Shown here: piece after piece, positions 24,650-31,723 of the stretch
Layout of the letters: every line of letters starts with the position of its first letter
Position numbering within the stretch: position 1 is the stretch's first letter
Assembly (NCBI GenBank): GCA_965221035.1
Contig: OZ244860.1
Span: 1,984,001-2,048,000, forward strand
Reading direction: 5' to 3'
DNA from: UBA6522 sp965221035
Lineage (GTDB): Bacteria > Pseudomonadota > Gammaproteobacteria > Steroidobacterales > Rariloculaceae
Length of the DNA stretch: 64,000 nucleotides
Notes under the pieces: generated by a model
Told to the model about the DNA's origin: nothing
The model's input: the letters and a program-made list of their open reading frames with translations, nothing else
Databases searched by the model: none
Translations under genes and position numbers: made by a program

Positions 24650-24799
24650 ATGAGTCCGATGGAAACAAGAACCGACGGTTGCAAATGTGCCACATGTACA
24701 TGCAATCCGTGCCAGTGCTCTGCGTCTACCGCCCGTGCAGCCGAAGGCTGCAATTGCGACGACTGCACGTGTGATCCGTGCCGTTGCGCTTCTTCCTGA
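24650..24799 (+). CDS. 49-residue metallothionein-like protein
   Basis: Short gene ATG 24650 to TGA 24797-24799. The protein has two copies of the 13-residue pattern CxCxxCxCxPCxC: CKCATCTCNPCQC (residues 11-23) and CNCDDCTCDPCRC (34-46), joined by a ten-residue linker. Twelve of 49 residues are Cys, and there are no aromatic residues and no His. This is a metallothionein-style composition but does not resemble SmtA/BmtA or mycobacterial MymT. GGGAG lies eight bases before the ATG. Base composition is visibly lower in G+C than the ATPase gene. Copper or other soft-metal buffering in the cytoplasm is the likely role, inferred from the composition, the neighbours and the module shared with the preceding HMA protein. 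Confidence 0.8.
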   Translation: MSPMETRTDGCKCATCTCNPCQCSASTARAAEGCNCDDCTCDPCRCASS

Positions 24800-24820
24800 C
24801 GCTGAAACGCATGTATTGTA

Positions 24821-24838
24821 GCCGGTAGCCTTACCGGC
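24821..24838. repeat. Small hairpin after metallothionein gene
   Basis: GCCGGTA and TACCGGC pair across a GCCT loop, 21 bases after the metallothionein stop. No T-run follows, so it is a weak terminator candidate. Confidence 0.5.
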
Positions 24839-24854
24839 GACCTTGTGCATTGGC

Positions 24855-24897
24855 AGCACCTTGGGCGCTACGCTTGGCGTAAGCGCCTCAAGGTGCT
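24855..24897. repeat. Long imperfect hairpin
   Basis: Arms AGCACCTTG and CAAGGTGCT enclose a second stem (GGCGCT / AGCGCC, then ACGC / GCGT), giving nearly continuous pairing over 43 bases around a TTG loop. It separates the copper island from the DUF6152 gene and may act as a terminator or be a REP-like repeat; I see no second copy in the window. Confidence 0.6.
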
Positions 24898-24930
24898 TCA
24901 ATTTCGATCAGCCCTTCTGTTCCGGGGCTG

Positions 24931-26010
24931 ATGACTGATATCCACGCAAGCTACCGCTCCGGACGACTGAACGCCGTCCCGGCGGTTCTGTTTGTTCTGG
25001 CGCTTTCCACCGCGATCTTTCCTGCCACCGAGGCGCACCACTCGCGAACCGGTTTCGTCATGGATTCGCCGATGGAACTGAGTGGCACGATCACCGAGCA
25101 CGCCTACCACAACCCCCACGTCTTCCTCACGCTGGAAGCCACCGACGATGCAACGGGAGAATCCCGCGAGTGGCTGCTGGAGGCCAACGCGGTTTCCACC
25201 GTGCGCAGCGTGGGCTGGCTGTCCGACACCTTTTCGCCGGGCGATCGGATCAGCGTACGAGGTTTCCCTCATCGCCAACCGGGCCGGCAGACGCTGTTCG
25301 TGGACGTCATCACCAGGGAGGACGGCGCGACGTTTCGCTCCTCGGGCCTGCCGCCCGGCACATATCAGGCACCGGAAGCGGCGGATGGGGAGTCGTCCGC
25401 GGGTTCCACCGATTTCTCCGGCGTCTGGCAGCCGGATTTCGCCAGCCGCGACGTGGCAGCCGGCTTCAGGCCTGCCAATCTTCCGCTGACGGCCAGGGGC
25501 CAGGCGGTGCTGGACGAATACGATCCCGACGATGACCCCGCACTGGACTGCATCGCGGAGTCCCTGCCGTCGACGGTCCTGCCGGTATTCCCCGTGCAAT
25601 TCACCCGCGTGGGCGAGGATGAGCTGCACATCCGCTACGAGGAGTTCGATGGGCAACGGGTCGTTCACCTGGGAATGACGGAGCGGCCCCCGGATGTGGA
25701 ACCGAGCTACATGGGCCACTCCATCGGCTGGTTCGAGGACGGCGCGCTGGTGATCGACACCAGGCACTTCGAGGAGACCGTCTGGGGCCTGGGCCGGGGC
25801 GCGCCCAGCGGCACGGAAAAGCATCTGGTCGAACGGTACGAGCTATCCGACGACGGCATGCGGCTGGATGTCGAGTACCGGTTCGAGGATCCGGAGTACC
25901 TGACGGAACCGGTCACGGTAACCGGCGAGATGTTCCTCAAGCCCGGTTACGAGTTCGAGGCCTGGGACTGCGACGCCGAGGCAGCCCGGCGGCACCTGGC
26001 GGTGGAGTAA
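24931..26010 (+). CDS. Secreted DUF6152-type protein
   Basis: 359 residues. A hydrophobic N-terminal segment (about 13-35) ending in TEAHHSRTGFVMD looks like a signal peptide followed by the AHHS motif characteristic of DUF6152 proteins. The first ~100 residues are a small beta domain (MELSGTITEHAYHNPHVFL); the rest (STDFSGVWQPDF onward) resembles the C-terminal region of similar secreted proteins of unknown role. It probably acts in the periplasm. It follows the copper genes but has no Met/Cys-rich segment, so a copper link is not supported. The stop codon lies inside the first unit of a 16-bp tandem repeat. Confidence 0.65.
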   Translation: MTDIHASYRSGRLNAVPAVLFVLALSTAIFPATEAHHSRTGFVMDSPMELSGTITEHAYHNPHVFLTLEATDDATGESREWLLEANAVSTVRSVGWLSDTFSPGDRISVRGFPHRQPGRQTLFVDVITREDGATFRSSGLPPGTYQAPEAADGESSAGSTDFSGVWQPDFASRDVAAGFRPANLPLTARGQAVLDEYDPDDDPALDCIAESLPSTVLPVFPVQFTRVGEDELHIRYEEFDGQRVVHLGMTERPPDVEPSYMGHSIGWFEDGALVIDTRHFEETVWGLGRGAPSGTEKHLVERYELSDDGMRLDVEYRFEDPEYLTEPVTVTGEMFLKPGYEFEAWDCDAEAARRHLAVE

Positions 26011-26056
26011 CCTGGCGGTGGAGTAACCTGGGTGGAGTAGCCTGGCGGTGGAGCAG
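25995..26056 (+). repeat. Four 14-16-bp tandem repeats spanning a stop codon
   Basis: Units cctggcggtggagtaa at 25995-26010 and 26011-26026, a 14-bp shortened unit at 26027-26040 and a variant at 26041-26056. The TAA of the DUF6152 gene is the end of unit 1, so the repeat copies the stop codon region downstream. It looks like recent slippage. Confidence 0.85.
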
Positions 26057-26058
26057 AT

Positions 26059-26562
26059 TCACTCCGTTCGCATGAGACGCTCCAGCATCCCCGTAACCAA
26101 CATCTGCGCGTAATCGAACGCCGCCGGCCACTTGCTGGCCCGAGGCCCCGCGACGTTGAGTACGGTCAGGCCCTTGCTGGTCACGAATCCGACCAGGGTG
26201 TCCACCGCCTGGTCGATGCCCAGTGCCGACGCGTCGATCAGTACGCTGGGCCGCCCGTGCTGTTCGCAAGACTCCCATGTCAGACGCGTGCCGCCCTCGA
26301 GTTCACCGTGGTAGACGATGGCCGTGCCGTCGGAGTCCAGCACGTTCCGCAACGTGCGCTTGCGGTAGCCCGCGCCGGGAAGTTCGGCGACGGGATACAT
26401 CGCGGGGATGGGACCGGCCTCCGAACGTCGACCCTCCGGGCACCAGCCGCCGCAAGCCGCCCCGACCGCCAAGGCCGCGGCCAGCGCCCCCTGGTCCACG
26501 CCGGTCTGTCCGCCGGAGACGACTTCAGGGACGCGCACTGGATGGACGGCGCCAATGTTCAT
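26059..26562 (-). CDS. SLOG-superfamily nucleotide-binding protein (cpYpsA / 'molybdenum carrier' type)
   Basis: 167 residues. VVSGGQTGVDQGALAAALA, GGWCPEGRRSEAGPIPAMYP, YRKRTLRNVLDSDGTAIVYH and LEGGTRLTWESC match the family often annotated as putative molybdenum carrier protein, a Rossmann-like SLOG fold that binds a nucleotide or cofactor. The real ligand is unsettled for most members; SLOG proteins are proposed sensors or processors of nucleotide-derived signals. It is a single gene, convergent with the DUF6152 gene and 72 bp beyond the protease gene stop on the same strand. No regulatory site is visible. Confidence 0.8.
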   Translation of the reverse strand: MNIGAVHPVRVPEVVSGGQTGVDQGALAAALAVGAACGGWCPEGRRSEAGPIPAMYPVAELPGAGYRKRTLRNVLDSDGTAIVYHGELEGGTRLTWESCEQHGRPSVLIDASALGIDQAVDTLVGFVTSKGLTVLNVAGPRASKWPAAFDYAQMLVTGMLERLMRTE

Positions 26563-26634
26563 TGGACGGCGCCGCAGGCTCCCGGGTGCAGATGGCTACC
26601 TTCGAGACCCGGTGGTCCGTTCGGACTCGCCGGC

Positions 26635-29520
26635 TCAGTCGAGATCCCGTCGCCGCCAGGCGCCGCCTTCGCGAACCAGTTCGTAGCCTGGCCAGTAATG
26701 GTTGTCCAGCTTCAGCGTGATCACCTCGGAGACGTTGTTCCAGGTGACCGTATTGATGCGCACGGATTCGCGATCCTCCCGTCCGGAAACAACCTCCAGG
26801 AACTGGTCGATGTCCGCAGTCGGTCGGCCGTCGACGCTGACGATGCGGCGGCCTGCGAACAACCCTGACCGGCTGGCGGGCGAGCCGTAGCTGAAGTACG
26901 ACACGTACACGCCTTCCGCCTCTATGCCACGCTGCACGGCGATGGCCCGATGCGGAGCCTGCAGCAGCGCGCCGGCCCACAGCACGACCCGGTCGATGCC
27001 GGCACCTTCCAACGCCACTGTCGGGATTCGGGCACCCAGTTCACCGCCGTCCCGGTAGATGATGACGTCCACTTCGGGACTCTGGGACGCGTGTTCGGCA
27101 TCCAGGAACGTGTTGGCCACTTCGCCGTTGATGCTGAGCAGGATGTCGCCGGACTGGAAGAAGTCCGCCGCGGGCGAACCGGCCACCACGGACGACACGC
27201 CGAGAACCTGCCTGCGCAGCGGATTGTGCCGCTCGTAACGCTGGACCCAGTTCTCCGGCAGGCCGAAGTTGCGCGCCGAGGCCAGCGGAACCAGGTCCCA
27301 CTCCACCTCCAGCGAGCGCAACGGTACGCCGGCCTTCATGCCCTGCACCATGTCGACCACCAGGCTGGCGGGAACACCCATGTTGAACTGCGTCAGCTCG
27401 CGCCCCTGCTGGAAGGCGAAACTCGCCCACAGCGCCACCACCGTGCCGTCGGTGTCGACGATCACACCGTCGAATTCGTCCGGGCCGTTGACCAGGGTGA
27501 TGGCCTCCAGATTCGATTCGCGGAATCGAAGCGTTCGCGACAAGGGCAGTTCGACCGGAATCAGCGCGCGCACTTCGCTGGGCTGGGACAACAGCGTATG
27601 GTCGGCCTTGAGTCCGACCACTTCGACTTCCTTGCCGGGATCAACGGGGTCGGCGGAGAATCTGGCCGACCGCACCGGCGTGTCCCCGATCAGCGCAGGG
27701 TCATAGGCCACCACCGCGAGGTTGTGCAGCGGGTGGATGTACTCGACCTTGCCGGGAATCTCCAGCGAACCGGCGAAGGTGATTCGCACGTCGCCCAGCG
27801 CCACCGGCACCGTGTTGCGGTCCACCACCACCCAGCCGCGCTCCGCGTCGGCGACCACGCCGGTCCCGTAGTAGTGGCGGTCGTTTACCCCGGATACCGT
27901 GTAGGGCATGTCGAAGTTGACCAGCGCCAGGGACGGGGTGATGGCCTGCACGTGGGGATCGCCGCGCAGCGGAAACGTCGTGTCGCCGGGCGTCGGATTC
28001 GTGGGCGGCGGCCCCTCCGCCAGCTCGCGGCACGGCCAGTAGCCCAGCACGTCGTCGCGCTCGCAGCGGCGCGCCGGGAACCAGTTGCGATTGTTGATGA
28101 CGGCGCGTTGCCGCTCGGCCCTGGGGTCGTCGAATTGCACGAAACGCACGATGGCCCGCTGGCCCATGGGCAGGGCTTCCACGATGTTCTGGAAGTCATC
28201 CAGCGTGTTCATCGCCTGGCCGTCGATGCTGGTGAGCAGGCTGCCCCGGGGAATCGCCGCCGTGCCGAAGACGTAGCCCGGATTGGCCACGTAGACACCG
28301 GAGACGGGGCGGTTGAAATGGCGGGCCTGCTGGTAGGAGAGATTGTGGAATACGCCCTCGGCGAACTCCACGTATTCGTCCGAAGTGATGGCGTGCAGGT
28401 CGTTCACCGACAGTTCCCGCCGCAGGGCCTCGCCGCCGCGTTCGACCTCGATCTCCACGCTGCCGCCCACATTGTCGTCCAGCGCCGCGGCCAGCGGCAC
28501 GAACTCGGAGATCAGCTCGCCTTCGACCCGCAGCAGGATGTCGCCGGGCTCCAGGAAGTTGCCATTGCCGGGGATCACGTGTTCCACCACCAGCAAACCC
28601 GTCTGATCCGGGAACGCCTCCCGGGTCAGGGCCTCGGTTTCCTCCCGCAGCCCGAGGCGCCGCAACTCGGCGTAGGGCTTGTGCACGAATTCACTCTGCA
28701 GCGTGCCCCGGGGGACAGGCTTGCCGTCGCGGACCAGGCCGAACGCCCGGCTGACCCGGTCAAGCGGCAGGAAGAAGCTGGACGCCGCCTGGGAATTGCC
28801 GCCCGCGTTCAACGCCAGCACGCGGCCCTCGATGTCGATCACCGGCGATCCGGAGGATCCGCCGGAAGTGCCGGAGGCCGCCTGCAGGTAGAAGGTGTTG
28901 AAGTCGTTGTAGTTGCCGCGGCCGTAGTTGGGCGCCTGGCGGTCCAACCGCGCGATGGTCCCGGCAAGGATGGAAAGCTGCTCGCCGGCGTCGTTGCCGA
29001 CCACGCGAATCTCGCGCCCGATCCGCGCCGCCTCAGGCGCCAGCGGCAGTTCCGCCGGTTCGATAAACCTGAGAACCGCCGGATCGTAGCGGAAAAAGCC
29101 GAAGTCGTGGACCGGGTCCCGGTACACCGGCACGAGATCCACTTCCTCCTGGTTGAGGAAAATCGCCTGCGCCACCACCGGCCCCGGCGTCACCACATGC
29201 CGGTTGGTGAGGATCAGCCCGCGCTCCGCATCCACCACGAATCCGGTCGCCTGGCTTGACTGGTTGCGCTCGGTGTCGAAGGCGCGTGTGCTGTCCACGT
29301 GGATCGACACCACGGCGGTGGAAATCTCCTCCAGGGTGGCGTTCCAGGAGCGGTCCTGAGCCTGCGCCACGGTGGCGGTGAGCGCTGCGGCGGCGGTGAC
29401 CACTACGGTGGCAGCGCGCGTTCCGGCGGCGGCGTACGTTCCGGCGGCGGCGTGCGTTCTGGTAGCAACCACCCCGGTGGCCCGTACCGCTCGCGCGGCG
29501 AATCGGTTGATCGTCTTCAT
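26635..29520 (-). CDS. Periplasmic double HtrA-like serine protease with PDZ domains (Nma111-like)
   Basis: 961 residues with a signal peptide extended by Ala/Thr repeats (AAAGTYAAAGTRAA). The first trypsin-like domain has an intact triad: His108 (LTNRHVV), Asp139 (VHDFGFF) and Ser225 (GGSSGSPV). PDZ-like regions follow (about 300-400 and 400-480). A second protease-like domain begins near 540 (TGVVADAERGWVVVDRNTV) but lacks the His and Ser motifs, and more PDZ-like regions follow to the end. Two HtrA cassettes in tandem, one dead, is the architecture of fungal Nma111; bacterial homologues exist but are less studied. TACAAT lies seven bases before the ATG with no ribosome site, so the mRNA may be leaderless. 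Role: periplasmic quality control is the family expectation. Confidence 0.85.
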   Translation of the reverse strand: MKTINRFAARAVRATGVVATRTHAAAGTYAAAGTRAATVVVTAAAALTATVAQAQDRSWNATLEEISTAVVSIHVDSTRAFDTERNQSSQATGFVVDAERGLILTNRHVVTPGPVVAQAIFLNQEEVDLVPVYRDPVHDFGFFRYDPAVLRFIEPAELPLAPEAARIGREIRVVGNDAGEQLSILAGTIARLDRQAPNYGRGNYNDFNTFYLQAASGTSGGSSGSPVIDIEGRVLALNAGGNSQAASSFFLPLDRVSRAFGLVRDGKPVPRGTLQSEFVHKPYAELRRLGLREETEALTREAFPDQTGLLVVEHVIPGNGNFLEPGDILLRVEGELISEFVPLAAALDDNVGGSVEIEVERGGEALRRELSVNDLHAITSDEYVEFAEGVFHNLSYQQARHFNRPVSGVYVANPGYVFGTAAIPRGSLLTSIDGQAMNTLDDFQNIVEALPMGQRAIVRFVQFDDPRAERQRAVINNRNWFPARRCERDDVLGYWPCRELAEGPPPTNPTPGDTTFPLRGDPHVQAITPSLALVNFDMPYTVSGVNDRHYYGTGVVADAERGWVVVDRNTVPVALGDVRITFAGSLEIPGKVEYIHPLHNLAVVAYDPALIGDTPVRSARFSADPVDPGKEVEVVGLKADHTLLSQPSEVRALIPVELPLSRTLRFRESNLEAITLVNGPDEFDGVIVDTDGTVVALWASFAFQQGRELTQFNMGVPASLVVDMVQGMKAGVPLRSLEVEWDLVPLASARNFGLPENWVQRYERHNPLRRQVLGVSSVVAGSPAADFFQSGDILLSINGEVANTFLDAEHASQSPEVDVIIYRDGGELGARIPTVALEGAGIDRVVLWAGALLQAPHRAIAVQRGIEAEGVYVSYFSYGSPASRSGLFAGRRIVSVDGRPTADIDQFLEVVSGREDRESVRINTVTWNNVSEVITLKLDNHYWPGYELVREGGAWRRRDLD

Positions 29521-29574
29521 GCCGCGGATTGTAACTTGTTTTGTCCGGTACGAATCCGAAGCGGGACGGTGCGG

Positions 29575-29796
29575 TCAACCTTCTGCTTGTTCAATGAATA
29601 TATCGATATCAGAGGCGCTCATGCCAGCATCCCCAAGCACGATCCGCGCGTATTCCGGAGTATGCTGACTTCTTCTCCGAATTGCGATGCGTTTGGTTCC
29701 GCCACGTTCCTTGTAGAGGTTGACCCGATCCGTAGACCTCTTGAATCCATAACCTTGGGAACGAACGGCACTAATGAGCGCTTCGTTGCGTATCAC
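29575..29796 (-). CDS. HicA-like small basic protein (putative toxin)
   Basis: 73 residues from GTG 29796, nine bases after AGGGAG. It has a HicA-like outline: ISAVRSQGYGFKRSTDRVNLYK, a basic strand KRIAIRRRS and a C-terminal YARIVLGDAGMSASDIDIFI matching the 'gTlrsIlkqAGi' end of HicA. The usual GSHh motif with its catalytic His is absent (RSTDR in that position), so it may be a divergent relative or inactive. It overlaps the HicB-like gene by 26 bp and is the second gene of the pair. HicA toxins are mRNA interferases; activity here is unproven. Confidence 0.55.
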   Translation of the reverse strand: MIRNEALISAVRSQGYGFKRSTDRVNLYKERGGTKRIAIRRRSQHTPEYARIVLGDAGMSASDIDIFIEQAEG

Positions 29797-30091
29797 GTCG
29801 GCTCCCTGCCGCTACCAATTCCCAAGGCACGGAAACTTCCTGGATTTCCTCTGGGTGGGTTGGAATGTCTTCCGCTCTCCATCCCCGATCAACCAGGAAT
29901 TGCTCCAGTTCGTCGTCCTCGACGAGGTCCTCGAACAACCCCTTTAGCACTTCGGGAATCAAGCTGTGTAGTTCGTCCAGCGAATCGCCTTCAAGCGTGA
30001 GGCACAGAGGTTCGCATCTGGCGACCCATGTACCGGACTCTGTCTCAAAGGCCATCCACTGAAGATTCGTGGCGATATTGACTGTGAACAT
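29771..30091 (-). CDS. HicB-like / DUF1902-like protein (putative antitoxin)
   Basis: 106 residues from ATG 30091, preceded by GAG at about -9. FTVNIATNLQWMAFETESGTWVARCEPL CLTLEGDSLDEL is the beta-strand pattern of the HicB partial-RNase-H fold (the run is split here for length), followed by an acidic helix (LIPEVLKGLFEDLVEDDE). No separate DNA-binding helix-turn-helix is obvious. A dyad covering a TATAAT lies upstream, as expected for autoregulation. Gene order antitoxin-toxin differs from E. coli hicAB but occurs in other pairs. The low-GC patch around it suggests acquisition. Confidence 0.6.
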   Translation of the reverse strand: MFTVNIATNLQWMAFETESGTWVARCEPLCLTLEGDSLDELHSLIPEVLKGLFEDLVEDDELEQFLVDRGWRAEDIPTHPEEIQEVSVPWELVAAGSRRDTQRSAH

Positions 30092-30147
30092 CTTGATCTC
30101 ATCATAAACATGCAGCGTGGCGTGTCGCCACCCGGACGTAAGATAGA

Positions 30148-30181
30148 GCACTATGGCAGTGCATCATGGCAATTATAGTGC
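30148..30181 (-). promoter_or_regulatory. Dyad over the HicB-like promoter
   Basis: GCACTAT (30148-30154) and ATAGTGC (30175-30181) form a perfect 7-bp inverted repeat with a 20-bp spacer. Read on the minus strand, TATAAT (30177-30172) lies in one arm and would serve as the -10. A repressor bound to the dyad would block the promoter; the HicB-like protein is the natural candidate. Confidence 0.5.
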
Positions 30182-30271
30182 TATGGGCATTCATTGTATC
30201 GCTACAAGTCTTACCATCACGCTGCAGGCTCAAGGCGATCATGTCCCTGCCGCCGAAACGCGGCCCCCGAC

Positions 30272-31723
30272 CTACGGTTGATACTTCAGGTCCGGCCGCC
30301 GCGCCGCCCGTACCTCGTCCAGCCTCCGCACCGGCAGCGTCACCGGTGCCCGCCGAGACCGCTCGGGATCCACCGGCGCCTCTGCCAGGATCTCCGCCAT
30401 GGCGTCCACGAACCGATCCAGCGTCTGCTTGCTTTCCGTCTCGGTGGGTTCGATCAGGAGGCATTCCGGCACCAGCAGCGGGAAGTACGTGGTGGGCGCG
30501 TGAAAACCGCGGTCCAGCAGTGCCTTTGCCAGGTTGATCGCGGTGAGGCCGTGTTCCCGGGCCTGGCGCTTGAGCGTGACGACGAATTCATGGCACGCCC
30601 GCCGTTCGGGGAAGGCCAGATCGAACCCCGCGGCCGCCAGGCGCGCCATCAGGTAGTTCGCGTTCAGCACCGCATGGTCGGCGACGCGTTCCATTCCATG
30701 CGGGCCCAGCATGCGCGCGTACACGTAGGCGCGCAGCAGCACGCCGGCGTTGCCCATGAAGGCGGACAGCCGGCCGATGCTCCCCGGGTGGTCGGCGGCA
30801 TCCACCCATCGGTAGCCGTCCGGCCCTGCGCCCACGAAGGGAGTAGGCAGGAAGGGCTCCAGCCGCTCCCCGACACCCACTGCCCCCGAACCCGGACCGC
30901 CGCCGCCGTGAGGGGTGGAGAAAGTCTTGTGCAGGTTGATGTGGATTACGTCGAATCCCATGTCTCCGGGCAACACCTTGCCGAGGATCGCGTTCAGGTT
31001 GGCGCCGTCGTAGTAGAGCAGCCCGCCGGCGCCGTGGATGATCTCCTCCACCTCCCGGATCCGGCGTTCGAATACGCCGAGCGTGGACGGGTTGGTGAGC
31101 ATGATGCCCGCGGTGCGGGGACCGGCAAGCCGGCGCAGGGCGTCGATATCCATGTCACCGTCGGCCGCGGTCGGGAACTCCCGCACCGTACAGCCGCACA
31201 TCACCGCGGTGGCCGGATTGGTGCCGTGGGCGGCATCGGGGACCAGGATCTCGGTGCGTTCGGTATCGCCCCGGTCCAGGTGGTAGGCGCGAATCATCGC
31301 CACGCCCGAAAACTCCCCCTGGGCGCCGGCCATGGGCGTGAGCGAGAACGCCTTCATGCCGGTGACCCGGCAGAGGATGCCCTGCAGCTCGTACAGGCAG
31401 GCCAGGAAACCCTGGGAGACATCCTCCGGCGCCAGCGGATGGCGGTCCAGGAAGCCCGGCAGCATGGCGAACGCGTTGCTGCCCCTGGGGTTGTACTTCA
31501 TCGTGCACGAGCCCAGCGGATAGAACTGCGTGTCGATGGAGAAGTTCCTCTGCGACAACCGGGTGTAGTGGCGCACCACGTCCAGTTCCGAGACTTCCGG
31601 TAACTGCGGGGGGGAACCGCGGAGCGCCTCGGGGGGCAGATCCACCTCGGCGCCGGTTGCCGGAATCTGGGCGCCCGCCAGGCGCCCGGGCTGCCCGAGT
31701 TCGAAGATCAGCGGTTCGCTCAC
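30272..31723 (-). CDS. gcvPB: Glycine dehydrogenase (decarboxylating) subunit 2
   Basis: 483 residues, the PLP-binding half of the split P-protein. It decarboxylates glycine and loads the aminomethyl group onto lipoyl-GcvH. The PLP lysine is Lys266 in HINLHKTFSTPHGGGG; YPLGSCTMKYNPR and LTPMAGAQGE are also typical. The stop lies beyond a Pro/Arg-rich tail (VDPERSRRAPVTLPVRRLDE). It overlaps gcvPA by 4 bp and ends a four-gene operon gcvT-gcvH-gcvPA-gcvPB. The two-subunit P-protein contrasts with the single GcvP of E. coli but is common in other gammaproteobacteria. Confidence 0.97.
   Translation of the reverse strand: MSEPLIFELGQPGRLAGAQIPATGAEVDLPPEALRGSPPQLPEVSELDVVRHYTRLSQRNFSIDTQFYPLGSCTMKYNPRGSNAFAMLPGFLDRHPLAPEDVSQGFLACLYELQGILCRVTGMKAFSLTPMAGAQGEFSGVAMIRAYHLDRGDTERTEILVPDAAHGTNPATAVMCGCTVREFPTAADGDMDIDALRRLAGPRTAGIMLTNPSTLGVFERRIREVEEIIHGAGGLLYYDGANLNAILGKVLPGDMGFDVIHINLHKTFSTPHGGGGPGSGAVGVGERLEPFLPTPFVGAGPDGYRWVDAADHPGSIGRLSAFMGNAGVLLRAYVYARMLGPHGMERVADHAVLNANYLMARLAAAGFDLAFPERRACHEFVVTLKRQAREHGLTAINLAKALLDRGFHAPTTYFPLLVPECLLIEPTETESKQTLDRFVDAMAEILAEAPVDPERSRRAPVTLPVRRLDEVRAARRPDLKYQP

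Noticed and set aside
26950..29259. Long plus-strand open frame (about 769 codons)
   Set aside because: It is antisense to the HtrA-like protease, which has an intact catalytic triad; no domain is seen in the antisense product.
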